From Chlamydiales bacterium (GTDB lineage: Bacteria > Chlamydiota > Chlamydiia > Chlamydiales > Rhabdochlamydiaceae): a DNA stretch of 64,000 bases. This document shows positions 51,620 to 60,494 of the stretch, piece after piece. Both the position numbers and the translations under genes were made by a program. The notes beneath the pieces were generated by a model, which was not told where the DNA came from, ran no database searches, and saw nothing but the letters and a program-made list of their open reading frames with translations. Position 1 is the stretch's first letter. Each line of letters starts with the position of its first letter. The stretch is from assembly GCA_016185065.1 (NCBI GenBank), contig JACPOL010000005.1:92940-156939 (forward strand), given 5' to 3'.

Positions 51620-53578
51620 TTATTTTTTCAAGCGAAGGCTGTTAAGACCTACAAGAACGGTACCGCCCTCATGAAGGAGGACAGCGGCCCACAGAGGGAT
51701 GAAGCCGAGAAGAGCAGGTGTGGTTGCAAAGAGAATAACGGCGAGCGCTAGGGATAGATTCTGCTTTACGATCGAGAGGGTATCGCGCGATTTATTGATG
51801 AGCCAGGGAAGAAGAGAGAGCTCTTCACTCAGCAGGATCACGTCGGATGCATCCATCGCGGTTGCACTTGCCACACGCCCCAGCGAGATGCCGATCGTTG
51901 CGCGTGTAAGAGCAGGAGCGTCGTTGATTCCATCTCCCACCATCACAAGCCCCTTCGTGCGCGCAAGCTCGGCCACCTTTTCAAGTTTATGCTCGGGACG
52001 AAGAGCTGCAAAAACCTCTTCGATTCCAAGCGCCTTTGCTACATATGTCGCGTTCTCAATGCGGTCTCCTGTTAGCATGATGAGGTCGAGCTTCTGCTTC
52101 TCTTTCAACGTGCGCATAACCTCGCGTGCACCAGGACGGATCGCGTCGACAAATTTAAATACAAAGAGCGCATCGCCAAGAAGGAGAAAAGTAGAGAGCT
52201 CTCCTTCGAGACTTTTGTTAGAGAGAAGAGTTTCAAATGCGGGAGCTCTGAATAGAACAAAATCTGCATTTCCGATGTAGGCGTGGACCTTTCCCTTCTG
52301 AGTTGTAACCTCCGCCTCAAGACCAGATCCGGGCGTCGATTTAAAGTGGTCGATCTGATGAGGCGAGACCCCTCTCTCTTCTGCAAGGCGCAAGATAGCC
52401 TCTGCAATCGGATGGACCGCATTGCGCTCGATTGCAGCAGCCACAGAGAGAGCGAGCTCTTCGCTGTAGGGTGAGTTTTTAGACAGAGTCGAGAATGAGA
52501 TGCACTGCAGCGTTCCCGTTGTCAGCGTTCCCGTCTTATCGAATGCCATCGTCGTGCAGCGGGCGAGTCCATCAAAGATGACGCCTCCCTTCAGCAGAAT
52601 ACCGCGCTTGGCGCACGAGGAGATCGCGCTTAAATAGGCGGTTGGCGTTGCGATGATTAGTGCGCAGGGCGACGCGGCAATAAGAAAGGTGAGCGCGCGG
52701 TAGATGCTCCCCTCTGTTCCGAGATAGGGGATAGAGAGGAGCCACGGAAGTGTAAGCGCAAAGAAGAAGAAGAGGCCCATCACTATAAGCGCATAGCCTT
52801 TTCCAAAACGGTCGATGAGGCGGACAAGGCGCGGCTTCGCCTCTTGCGCGTGGGCGATGAGGTTGATGATCCGGCTGAGAGTCGAGTCGGCAGAGCTTCG
52901 AGAGACTTCGATAGTAAGAGCCCCCTCGATATTGAGAGCTCCTGCTGCCACCTCATCGCCTGGCTGCATGAAGACGGGCTGGCTCTCTCCTGTTAAGTGT
53001 GCGAGATTGACCGAAGACCTTCCCTGCAGCACGACCCCATCGAGCGGGACGATCTCACCGGCTTTTACCAGAAGCTTTGCGCCTTTACTGATTTCGCGCA
53101 CAGACTGCTCGAAGAGGCTTCCATCTTCATGCACTACGCAAGCGGTTCTAGGTGAGAGACGATTCAGCGTGACAAGCGCGCTTTTTGTCTTCTGCGTCAC
53201 TGCGCTTTCCATCGCAGCAGAGAATTCAAAGAGCACGAGAAGGAGCGCTCCCTCCATTCCACTGCCTATCACCACAGAGAGCAGTGCTGCGAGCGTCATC
53301 AAGACATCGATATTGATCTCAAAGTTCTTCAAGTCATCTACTGTGCCGATAAGAGCGGGCGTGCCCACCAGAAAGTAGACGACAACGAGAAGGAGTGAAG
53401 AGAGGAGAGGATTAAAAAAAGAGGCTGAAAAGGAGAGGGCGAGAAGCAGCGCTGATAGGCTTGCGCTTTTAAGTGGAAGGTTTCTTCCCCACTTGCGCGA
53501 ACTCGGTGTTAAAAAGGGGCTGATGCTCTCTTCTCTACCTGAGGCGAAGAACTCATCAAAGAGATAGGGGGTATTCAT
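51620..53578 (-). CDS. P1B-4-type heavy-metal transporting ATPase
   Basis: 652 residues without an N-terminal metal-binding domain. The phosphorylation site FDKTGTLTTGTL, TGES loop (LTGESQPVF) and hinge MVGDGINDAPAL are standard. The membrane metal motif is SPC (AASPCALIIATPTAYL), not CPC, and the last helix carries HEGGT; both mark the P1B-4 subgroup, which moves Co, Fe or Zn. An often-used zntA label may thus mislead. It overlaps a VIT-like gene by four bases, suggesting joint handling of an iron-type metal. Confidence 0.9.
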   Translation of the reverse strand: MNTPYLFDEFFASGREESISPFLTPSSRKWGRNLPLKSASLSALLLALSFSASFFNPLLSSLLLVVVYFLVGTPALIGTVDDLKNFEINIDVLMTLAALLSVVIGSGMEGALLLVLFEFSAAMESAVTQKTKSALVTLNRLSPRTACVVHEDGSLFEQSVREISKGAKLLVKAGEIVPLDGVVLQGRSSVNLAHLTGESQPVFMQPGDEVAAGALNIEGALTIEVSRSSADSTLSRIINLIAHAQEAKPRLVRLIDRFGKGYALIVMGLFFFFALTLPWLLSIPYLGTEGSIYRALTFLIAASPCALIIATPTAYLSAISSCAKRGILLKGGVIFDGLARCTTMAFDKTGTLTTGTLQCISFSTLSKNSPYSEELALSVAAAIERNAVHPIAEAILRLAEERGVSPHQIDHFKSTPGSGLEAEVTTQKGKVHAYIGNADFVLFRAPAFETLLSNKSLEGELSTFLLLGDALFVFKFVDAIRPGAREVMRTLKEKQKLDLIMLTGDRIENATYVAKALGIEEVFAALRPEHKLEKVAELARTKGLVMVGDGINDAPALTRATIGISLGRVASATAMDASDVILLSEELSLLPWLINKSRDTLSIVKQNLSLALAVILFATTPALLGFIPLWAAVLLHEGGTVLVGLNSLRLKK

Positions 53579-54330
53579 AGTATTTTCACGAGGAAAAAGG
53601 CGAAGGCCGCGACCATCGCAACTGTAGCGAGATTCCAGACCAGTGCAGGCGAAGCCTGGTTCTTCTCCTGTCTTGTAGCTAGGATAACAGCAAGTGAGAT
53701 CCAGATGAGAGATCCAAGTGGAAGGCCGAACGAAGGGATAGCGAGGAGTAGAAGTAGAAGCGAGCCAGCAGCTCCTAAAACGCCAAGTGCTGCAAACGCG
53801 CCCTGTTTTAAAGGATGTTCGTAGACCTCGAGTGTGAGACCGAGCTCCTCTTCTAGCATGATATTTAGAAGGCGGTTGTCATCTGCCATCAGCACTTCGA
53901 TCACCTCATCCAGAAGCTTTCCACTGAAGCCCTTCGCGCGGTAGAGCTCGTAGAGCTCCTCTCTCTCCTGTGCTCTGTGGTGTTCGATCTCCCAGCGCTC
54001 CTCTTCGATCACGCGGTGGAGCCTCTCAAGCCTTGCCCAGCCCAGCAGCGCAGACCTTCCAGCCTTCCAGATCAGCAGCCCGCAAGAGAAGAGAGAGAGA
54101 ATCGCCACCATTTGAGAGAAGGGCATCTGCATCTGGTGCAGTACCACCCAGAGAAGAAGCAGGTAGACGGCGCTCTCTTTTGCGCTATCTGCAAACGCCC
54201 CGATGTGTCCGGCTATCTCTGTGCCGTGGATCTCACTCGATGCGAGAGCTCCTTTTCTGCGCGCCTCCTTCAAGTGCTCTGGCACGCTCTTTCCTTGAAA
54301 GTGGTCTTCAGGTGTATGAGTGGGACTCAT
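53575..54330 (-). CDS. VIT1/CCC1-like membrane metal transporter (position of CT728)
   Basis: 251 residues. A cytoplasmic middle part (REELYELYRAKGFSGKLLDE, LMADDNRLLNIMLEEELGL) is typical of VIT1/CCC1 iron or manganese carriers. About five hydrophobic segments flank it. The match of the first helices is weaker than in plant VIT1. It overlaps both the aminopeptidase and the P1B-4 ATPase genes. Linked position suggests export or storage of the same metal; this is inferred. Confidence 0.75.
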   Translation of the reverse strand: MSPTHTPEDHFQGKSVPEHLKEARRKGALASSEIHGTEIAGHIGAFADSAKESAVYLLLLWVVLHQMQMPFSQMVAILSLFSCGLLIWKAGRSALLGWARLERLHRVIEEERWEIEHHRAQEREELYELYRAKGFSGKLLDEVIEVLMADDNRLLNIMLEEELGLTLEVYEHPLKQGAFAALGVLGAAGSLLLLLLAIPSFGLPLGSLIWISLAVILATRQEKNQASPALVWNLATVAMVAAFAFFLVKIL

Positions 54331-55616
54331 GTGCTTTTATCCTGCAGCAGGTGTGTGAGAAGAGAGCAGAGATCTAAATAATCCTGGCAGGCGATAACCT
54401 CGCGTGCAGAGTGCATCGAGAGCTCTGGGCAGCCGATGTCTACCACGGGAATTCCAAGGCCTTGTGCAATGAGGGGCCCCACCGTTGCGCCTGAAGGGAT
54501 ATCATTGCGAGAGACGAAGGATTGAAGGTGCAGAGAGTTCTTCTGTGCGATCTGTGTCAGCCTTGCAGAAGAGAGGGCGGATGTCGCGTATTTAAGATCT
54601 GCATTGAACTTAAGCACAACTCCCTTTCCCAGAAGCGGTGCGTGGCTCGCATCATGTTTACCTGAGTAGTTGGGGTTGAGCGCGTGCGCTACGTCCACCG
54701 ACACGCAGAGCGAGCGGCTCTTCATGCACGCTAGATCTTCATCATCCATCTTGTAGGAGTGTGCAATGCGCTTAAGCACATCGCTGAGAAAAGGGGAGCC
54801 AGCGCCTTCGGATGAGCGCGAGCCGATCTCCTCATGATCGTAGAAGATCGCCATCTGCAGCGCTTTCGAGTGGGATTTATCTGCAAGTGCAAGTGCCGAT
54901 AAGCAGGCGTGCGCGCTCGACAGATTGTCTAGACGGTAGGAGGCGATCATCTCTCCCTCGCTTCCCATGTAGCGGCTCTTCTCGATAGGCACTAAGAAGA
55001 GATCGAAAGAGAGGAGAGAGTGGAAGGAGAGGTGGCGCCTTAACAGAAGCTCTAAAGTCTTCTTCTCCTTCTCTTCTACATTTTGAAGCGTAATTACAGG
55101 AAAGAGGTGATCCTGTTTATTCAGAAGAAGCCCCTTCTCATTTACTTCTCTATCAAGATGGAGTGCGAGCTGTGGAATAAAGACAGGCACATCTCCCAGG
55201 AAGACAAGCCGCTCTTCTAGCTTCCCCTTATTGTCAGAGAGCACAACGCGCCCTGCAATTGCAAGATCTCGATTGAGCCAAGAGGAGAGAAGAGGAGCGC
55301 CATACACCTCAACTCCAAAAAGAGTCATGTTCTCTTTCTGCACCTCAGGATTAGGCTTAATTTTCAGCGCAGGGCTGTCGGTATGCGATGCTAAGATCAT
55401 CGCCTCTTTTGGCGTTTTTGCAGGAAGAGAGAAGGCGCAGATCGACCCGCCGCGGATCACGAAGTAGCTCTTTCCCTTCTCTAAGCTCCAGCGCTCGTCT
55501 TCAGCAAGTGGAGTGAAATCCTGTAGAGCTAGACGGTTGCCGATCTGCTCTGTCGCATGCCACGCTGTGGGCGAACTATCGAGAAACGCGCATAAATCGT
55601 CTAGTAGGTAAGCCAT
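54327..55616 (-). CDS. apeB: M18-family aspartyl aminopeptidase
   Basis: 429 residues. M18 motifs: ILASHTDSPALKIKPNPEV (metal His/Asp), FYDHEEIGSRSSEGA (catalytic Glu and metal ligand) and SVDVAHALNPNY; the C-terminal VGPLIAQGLGIPVVDIGCPE and SMHSAREV close the site. It trims acidic N-terminal residues from peptides in the cytosol, useful where peptides come from the host. The gene begins at the base after the serS stop. Confidence 0.94.
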   Translation of the reverse strand: MAYLLDDLCAFLDSSPTAWHATEQIGNRLALQDFTPLAEDERWSLEKGKSYFVIRGGSICAFSLPAKTPKEAMILASHTDSPALKIKPNPEVQKENMTLFGVEVYGAPLLSSWLNRDLAIAGRVVLSDNKGKLEERLVFLGDVPVFIPQLALHLDREVNEKGLLLNKQDHLFPVITLQNVEEKEKKTLELLLRRHLSFHSLLSFDLFLVPIEKSRYMGSEGEMIASYRLDNLSSAHACLSALALADKSHSKALQMAIFYDHEEIGSRSSEGAGSPFLSDVLKRIAHSYKMDDEDLACMKSRSLCVSVDVAHALNPNYSGKHDASHAPLLGKGVVLKFNADLKYATSALSSARLTQIAQKNSLHLQSFVSRNDIPSGATVGPLIAQGLGIPVVDIGCPELSMHSAREVIACQDYLDLCSLLTHLLQDKST

Positions 55617-56888
55617 CTATTTTAATTCCTTCATCCCGTTTAGATACTTGTGCAGCACAAGAGGGAGCGTAACCGATCCATCCTGCTGCTGATTGTTCTC
55701 AAGAAGAGCCACCATGAGGCGAGAGGTGGCAAGACCAGAGCCGTTCAACGTATGGACGAGCTCTGGCTTCTCCTCGTTCTTCTTAAAGCGGATCATTGAA
55801 CGACGCGCCTGGTAGTCTGTGCAGTGCGACACCGAGGAGACCTCGTAGTAGCGATTCTGTCCAGGCAGCCAGACCTCGATATCCACCGTCTTTGCTGCTG
55901 CAAACGACATGTCGCCCGTTACAAGCAGCATTAGTCTGTAGTGGAGATTTAACCCCTGAAGCACCTGCTCGGCGCTTGCGAGCATCTCATTGAAGACGCG
56001 CTCGCTCTGTTCGGGAGTTGTGAAAGAGAACATCTCCACCTTGTTGAACTGGTGGGTTCTAATCAGACCGCGCTCTTGCGAGCCCGCAGAGCCCGCCTCC
56101 CTTCTAAAGCAGGGAGTGTAGGCGCAGTACTTAAGTGGGAGCTCCTCCTCATGGAAGATCTCATCGTAGTGCATCCCGTTTAGTACCACCTCTGAAGTCG
56201 GAATAAGGTAGAGGTTGTACTGCTCGTCGTGCAGTTTAAAGAGCTGCTGTTCAAATTTTGGAAGCTGCCCAGAGCCGAACATGATCTCAGGCTTTACAAG
56301 GTGAGGCGGCATCACCATCTTGAAGCCATTCTCAATCTGCGTATCCAGCATAAAGTTGATCAGCGCCCACTCTAGCCTCGCTCCCATCCCGGTATAGGCT
56401 GTCCAGCCGCTTCCAGAGGTTTTAGCGCTCCGCTTGAAGTCGAATAACCCCAGCTTCTCGTTGAGTTCTACGTGATTTTTAAATGGGAAGGTGAAGGTTT
56501 TTTTCTCACCCACAGTCTTGATGCAGACGTTATCTTTCGGCTCTAAAGAGACCTTGATATCATCCATCGGCAGATTGGGAAGAGAGGCGAACTTCTGCAT
56601 GAAGGCAGCTTCGATCTCCACAAGCTCATGGTCGAGCAGACGGATCTTCTCCCCGAAGCCTGCGACCTCTTGCATCAGGGCGGAGGCGTCCTCTTTCTTT
56701 CGCTTCTTCTCTCCAATCTCTTGAGAGAGCTGGTTGCGCTTCGATTTCAGCTCCTCAACTTCCACCTTGATTTCACGGATGCGTTCATCCAGTGCTAAAG
56801 TTGGCGAGAGATCAATAGACGGGTCTTTAGTTTTAAGTTTAGCCTCGCAGTGGGCTCTATCTTTGCGCAGTAGTTTAATGTCGAGCAT
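55617..56888 (-). CDS. serS: Seryl-tRNA synthetase
   Basis: 423 residues. N-terminal coiled coil (about 35-105, RIREIKVEVEELKSKRNQLS), then class II motifs: motif 2 FRREAGSAGSQERGLIRTHQ and motif 3 LNGSGLATSRLMVALLEN. It charges tRNA-Ser. First gene of the leftward serS-apeB-VIT-ATPase-gdhB run. Confidence 0.98.
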   Translation of the reverse strand: MLDIKLLRKDRAHCEAKLKTKDPSIDLSPTLALDERIREIKVEVEELKSKRNQLSQEIGEKKRKKEDASALMQEVAGFGEKIRLLDHELVEIEAAFMQKFASLPNLPMDDIKVSLEPKDNVCIKTVGEKKTFTFPFKNHVELNEKLGLFDFKRSAKTSGSGWTAYTGMGARLEWALINFMLDTQIENGFKMVMPPHLVKPEIMFGSGQLPKFEQQLFKLHDEQYNLYLIPTSEVVLNGMHYDEIFHEEELPLKYCAYTPCFRREAGSAGSQERGLIRTHQFNKVEMFSFTTPEQSERVFNEMLASAEQVLQGLNLHYRLMLLVTGDMSFAAAKTVDIEVWLPGQNRYYEVSSVSHCTDYQARRSMIRFKKNEEKPELVHTLNGSGLATSRLMVALLENNQQQDGSVTLPLVLHKYLNGMKELK

Positions 56889-56991
56889 CGCCTTTTCCTT
56901 GTATGTGGAGATCCGCTTGGCAGCACCATATTTTGCATGGCGGCATCCAATTGGATTGGAAGGCGAATATAGGTCCTAGCTGGTCAAAATG

Positions 56992-57441
56992 TCAAACTTT
57001 CCGAAGAGAAAGAGGAGTCCCAGCCGGCCGATGCTTGACAGGGGACTTTTGGGGAGAGGTGAACTCTCGTATGATCTCTGCTATTTCCAGATCTTCGGCA
57101 GTAGGGGGTGGGCTAGGGGGCGGCGGCTGAAGCGCTAGCTGCTCGCGTGCTACTCTACTTCGTTCTTCTATCCGTGCAAAACCGGCATTGATTTCGCCAA
57201 TTATCTCGTCGGTGTGCCTATCAAAGGCTCTCTGGTGCTCCTGGCGGGCGTACTCCATAACGCCCATCACCACAAGAGGAATCCCAATCACCGAAAGGCT
57301 CAGCACCAGAATAGCAAAGAAGGTCAAAGCCCAAGTGATGATCTTTGTGCAGGTGTCCGCCTCGGCTTCCCTGCGTATCAGGCTCACCAGCGGCTCCAAA
57401 AAGTTCGGCTCCCCTACAACTCTAAGAACATAACCAGTCAT
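56992..57441 (-). CDS. Membrane coiled-coil family C, short member C1
   Basis: 149 residues. The shared family module covers about 1-75: GEPNFLEPLVSLIRREAE, then hydrophobic segment IITWALTFFAILVLSLSVIG and GVMEYARQE. After it come a short helix (IEERSRVAREQLA), a proline run (PPPPSPPP) and a basic end. It lacks the long coil of its relatives. Function unknown. The leader holds TTGCGA about 16 bases before TATGAC. Confidence 0.7.
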   Translation of the reverse strand: MTGYVLRVVGEPNFLEPLVSLIRREAEADTCTKIITWALTFFAILVLSLSVIGIPLVVMGVMEYARQEHQRAFDRHTDEIIGEINAGFARIEERSRVAREQLALQPPPPSPPPTAEDLEIAEIIREFTSPQKSPVKHRPAGTPLSLRKV

Positions 57442-57518
57442 AAATCTCTTTGAAATAATAATTTTGTCATAGAGTTTAAAACAAAATTCGCAATTATCTC
57501 AACATGCAAAAACAATTT

Positions 57519-57552
57519 CTTTTTTGGAGTGCGGCGACCTGGCGACGTCACC
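57519..57552. repeat. Half element R4: hybrid of hairpins A and B
   Basis: TTTTTTGGAGTGCGG leads into GCGGCGACCTGGCGACGTCA: left half of hairpin A joined to the right half of hairpin B at the shared core CGACCTGGCG. A deletion between the two cores of a copy like the one at 58102 would give exactly this. It ends eight bases from the RAYT stop. Confidence 0.7.
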
Positions 57553-57560
57553 CTAAACTC

Positions 57561-58091
57561 CTAGAAATCGTCCAGCAAGCTAATCGAATCGCTATTTAAG
57601 CTCGTTACAGTGTCATAGTAGGCTTTAGAACTGTGCGTTTCAAACCAGTTCGCTGAACACCACTTGTACTGCTTTGAATCTATAGCAACTTTGTGTCGTT
57701 CAGGGTTTTTCATCACATAATTAAGTCTTGTCAAATAGGAGTTTTGGAAAGTGATTTTCGAATCCCAATATTGATACCAAATTTTTCTACCTGGTGTCTG
57801 GTGCGAAAGATTTAATTGCCGTGCAGAGGAGGCGTGAAGGTGCGAGATCAACTTACTTAGAGAAGTGGAATTATCAGGAGATTGAGCGATAAAATGGTAG
57901 TGGTTCGCAAAAACTGCCCACGCCTCAAGTTTCCACTCATACTGCGGAGCAAGTTCTAACAGCAGATCGTGTAAAAGGTCTAGTTCTTGGCTCTCTTTAA
58001 AATAGGGTGCTTTATTGAGAGTTGCACCAGTTACCATATACGTGCCGCTCTCATTGAAAGAGTGAAGAGGGGCGTGAGGCCAAGATCTCAT
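57561..58091 (-). CDS. REP-associated tyrosine transposase (RAYT, Y1_Tnp)
   Basis: 176 residues. HUH motif at H64/H66 (FANHYHFI), then TPGRKIWYQYWDSKIT with Y106 or Y108 as the likely nucleophile, and YVMKNPERHKV, the usual RAYT ending segment, followed by a SANWF motif. The opening SGTYMVTGAT is also standard for this group. RAYTs nick REP hairpins as single strands and are often single-copy. It is flanked on both sides by REP-like elements in the same orientation. The frame is intact, so it may be active. Confidence 0.9.
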   Translation of the reverse strand: MRSWPHAPLHSFNESGTYMVTGATLNKAPYFKESQELDLLHDLLLELAPQYEWKLEAWAVFANHYHFIAQSPDNSTSLSKLISHLHASSARQLNLSHQTPGRKIWYQYWDSKITFQNSYLTRLNYVMKNPERHKVAIDSKQYKWCSANWFETHSSKAYYDTVTSLNSDSISLLDDF

Positions 58092-58101
58092 GTACTATCT
58101 C

Positions 58102-58244
58102 TTTTTTGGAGTGCGGCGACCTGGCGCCGCTTTTTTCGACGTCGACCCGGCGACGTCTCTTTTTGATCTTAGACAGAGAGAATAGAAAGATATCGCCAGG
58201 TCGATATCGAGAAAAGCGGCGCCAGGTCGCCGCACTCCAAAAAA
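58102..58244. repeat. REP-like paired-hairpin element R5
   Basis: Complete 143-base copy. Hairpin A (GCGGCG-ACCTGG-CGCCGC), hairpin B (GACGTCG-ACCCGG-CGACGTC), then GATATCG-CCAGGT-CGATATC and inverted A. It stands 10 bases upstream of the RAYT start on the RAYT strand. GATAGCTTCA follows it, as at R1. Confidence 0.85.
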
Positions 58245-58279
58245 GATAGCTTCAAAAAGAGTTTTATAAAAAAGAAAAA

Positions 58280-58303
58280 CGCTCTGGCCCGAAGGCCAGA
58301 GCG
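58280..58303 (-). terminator. Terminator of family member C2
   Basis: CGCTCTGGCC-TTCG-GGCCAGAGCG on the minus strand, then TTTTTCTTTTTT; a 10-bp stem with a stable TTCG loop, 30 bases after the C2 stop. Confidence 0.92.
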
Positions 58304-58332
58304 CTCTGCTTAACCAGAAATCTAACTAGAGG

Positions 58333-59586
58333 TTAGAACGTTTCGTGATGATCGTCGCCATTTTGAACGACAGGAGCAGCTGTAAGCGGCCCGCTAGGAG
58401 TTGCAGCGCCTGCACCAGCGCCTGCTGGTTTTGCGCTAGAATCATCGCCTTCTAGATCTGCAAAACTATCGTCAAATACGGTCTCGCGCATCTCAAGTTC
58501 TTTTGAAAGATCAATATTTCTACTTGCGAGTCTTTCAATTTCAGCTTTTTTTTCTCTAATGGAAGCTGCTTGTTCTTGGATAAAAGCTGCACTCTTCTGA
58601 AGAGTTACATTTTTTTCAGCTAGCGTGCTATTTAACTCAGTGATTAGACCATCCTGGCTTCTAGCAGTCTCTTCACTGGCTTCCAAGTCTGCTCTTATAG
58701 CAGCAATCTCGCCTCTTAAAGCGGCAACCTGGCTTTCGAGTTCAGCCACACGCTTGCTAGACTGCTCGCTTGCAGCTCCGGCAGCACTTGCTTCTGCTGC
58801 CTGTTTAAGTGAAGCGGCCATCATAGCCTTGGAAGCTTTATCAGATTGCGCCAATCTGGTTTCCGTACCTTTCAATCTATCTTCGAGGTCAACCACGCGA
58901 GCTGCAAGACTAGCTGGCTCTTCAGCAATAGTTTTTTTCAACCCCTCGAGTTCAGCCAGAAGAGCTTGGCTACGCTCTCTAAATTGAGTGTTTTCAGTCC
59001 TTAACCTATCAAGTTCAACTTGAACTTGCGCGATAGTATCATCTGTTCTAGCTGCTGCTGCTGTCAGGTCGGAGTTTCTTGCGACTGCAACTGAGAGTTC
59101 AGCGCCGAGACGCTGTGCTGTACCTTCAAATGCCGATTTTTGTTGTTGGATCTGACCGATAAACTCTTGGTTTTGACTGCGGATTAGTTCAAGACCATCG
59201 ATCTCTCTTTCCAAATCTGCGATTCTATTTCTGAGAGTTGCAACGCCATCTGCTCCGTTGCGCTCGTCAGTGAGAGTAACTACTTGAGCTCTTAGGCGGA
59301 CAACTTCAGCTGAAAGGTCGGTGACTTCACGGTTTTTAGTGTCGATGAGTTTGGCTTCGGTCTGGCGGCCATATTCACTTGCTCCCATAAGGACGAGGAG
59401 GAAACCAACGCCGGTCGCTGTAAGAGCGACAGCGAGGAAGAATTTGAGGGCAAATGCAGCTACTGTTCCGACGCATCCACAATCTTCCAGGGCGATGATG
59501 CAGCTCACGATACTTGCAGTGCAATTAGCTTCCTGCACAGCTTGAGCTGGATTAATGTTAATAAGTGGAAGTGGTGCTGATGACAT
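58333..59586 (-). CDS. Membrane-anchored coiled-coil protein, family member C2
   Basis: 417 residues. The N-terminal module (about 10-80) reads VQEANCTASIVSC, then AFALKFFLAVALTATG and a second hydrophobic part ending GASEYGRQT. Residues about 85-385 form an almost unbroken coiled coil with heptad Leu/Ala pattern (EVVRLRAQVVTLTDERNG, AELEGLKKTIAEE, VAELESQVAALRGEIAAI). The tail is Ala/Gly-rich (AKPAGAGAGAATPSG). The single hydrophobic region with a central small-residue break looks like a short hairpin, as in Inc proteins, but this is not certain. Likely a host- or inclusion-facing scaffold; unknown. Confidence 0.75.
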   Translation of the reverse strand: MSSAPLPLININPAQAVQEANCTASIVSCIIALEDCGCVGTVAAFALKFFLAVALTATGVGFLLVLMGASEYGRQTEAKLIDTKNREVTDLSAEVVRLRAQVVTLTDERNGADGVATLRNRIADLEREIDGLELIRSQNQEFIGQIQQQKSAFEGTAQRLGAELSVAVARNSDLTAAAARTDDTIAQVQVELDRLRTENTQFRERSQALLAELEGLKKTIAEEPASLAARVVDLEDRLKGTETRLAQSDKASKAMMAASLKQAAEASAAGAASEQSSKRVAELESQVAALRGEIAAIRADLEASEETARSQDGLITELNSTLAEKNVTLQKSAAFIQEQAASIREKKAEIERLASRNIDLSKELEMRETVFDDSFADLEGDDSSAKPAGAGAGAATPSGPLTAAPVVQNGDDHHETF

Positions 59587-59639
59587 AATAAAAACCTCTT
59601 GTTTTCTTAATGTTAAGTTCTCTTGTTAAGAGCATCTAT

Positions 59640-59667
59640 TTTATAACTAATCTATTTAGCGAAGCAA
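59640..59667 (-). promoter_or_regulatory. Predicted promoter of C2
   Basis: Minus strand TTGCTT (59662-59667), 16 bases, TATAAA (59640-59645), about 53 bases before the ATG. AAGAGG precedes the start codon. Confidence 0.45.
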
Positions 59668-59739
59668 TGATTAAAATATTTCATGCTTTTTAACTATGAA
59701 AATTTTTAATTGTCGTAAATGCCTTGCATTCAAAAAAAA

Positions 59740-59763
59740 GCACCTCGGCTAGGCCGAAGTGCT
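59740..59763 (-). terminator. Terminator of family member C3
   Basis: Minus strand AGCACTTCGGCCTAGCCGAGGTGCT-type stem with one internal mismatch region, then TTTTTTTTG; 29 bases after the C3 stop. Confidence 0.88.
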
Positions 59764-59791
59764 CTTATAGCTACAAAGTAGCAGTATGTGC

Positions 59792-60364
59792 TTATGGGTC
59801 TTGAGGAGCTGGGCTACCGAGTGCTGCAGCCGCTGCTAAATCTTTCTGATGCTGCTCGGCAGCTCTTCTTTTTGCTGCGATGTCAGCGTCAACGTATACT
59901 TGCAACTGATCTCTCTTTTGTGTAGCAGCACCCAGCTGTGTAGTGAGAGTGCCCACTTGACCTCGAAGTGTTGCAATTTCACCATCTTTCTGCTGAGTGA
60001 GTTGATCTATTGCGGCAGCATGTGCTGTGTTCGCTTGTGCCAGTGCTTGTTGCTCAGCAGGTATTAAGAAGTCGTTTCCAGTTTTGAGCAGGGCAACTCC
60101 ATTCTGACGTGCATACTCTTGGATTCCGTAAGCGTTCAGGGCGATACCAGCACCTGTGAGTGTGAGGGCTGCCATGACGAAGAATGTGAGTACGTAGGTG
60201 ATTACTTTTACGAGTGTATTTGCCGCTTCGCCTAAGCCGAAGAGATCATCAGCTTTCAGGCCGATGTTTTCGCCAGCGCGGATGAAATCCACTACCGGCT
60301 CCATGAAGTTTGCTTGTCCGAGACGCGCTACTGCTAGATCGATTCTTGGTGTTGCTGATGCCAT
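59792..60364 (-). CDS. Membrane-anchored coiled-coil protein, family member C3
   Basis: 190 residues. The family module is clear: LGQANFMEPVVDFIRAGEN, insert of about 14 residues, then VKVITYVLTFFVMAALTLTG and GIQEYARQNG. A short coiled coil follows (AIDQLTQQKDGEIATLRGQV, AATQKRDQLQVYVD) and the end is Ala-rich (LAAAAALGSPAPQ). AGGAG-like GGAGC lies upstream of ATG. Its promoter is nearly a copy of that of C4. Function unknown. Confidence 0.75.
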   Translation of the reverse strand: MASATPRIDLAVARLGQANFMEPVVDFIRAGENIGLKADDLFGLGEAANTLVKVITYVLTFFVMAALTLTGAGIALNAYGIQEYARQNGVALLKTGNDFLIPAEQQALAQANTAHAAAIDQLTQQKDGEIATLRGQVGTLTTQLGAATQKRDQLQVYVDADIAAKRRAAEQHQKDLAAAAALGSPAPQDP

Positions 60365-60429
60365 GTTAAAAGCTCCTTGTTCTTGTTGAGAATGAGAAGT
60401 TAATCCTTTCTCATTTTTTTGATGCGTAC

Positions 60430-60458
60430 ATTCTACTTAAAAATATTTAAAATAGCAA
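60430..60458 (-). promoter_or_regulatory. Predicted promoter of C3
   Basis: Minus strand TTGCTA (60453-60458), 17-base spacer TTTTAAATATTTTTAAG, TAGAAT (60430-60435). Spacer and boxes match the C4 promoter in 25 of 30 bases. Confidence 0.55.
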
Positions 60459-60494
60459 TCGGTATAAATTCATTCATTTTGTCTTGTAAAATTT

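Noticed and set aside
56889..56991. T-box or other riboswitch upstream of serS
   Set aside because: The short leader shows no specifier loop, T-box motif or antiterminator hairpin.
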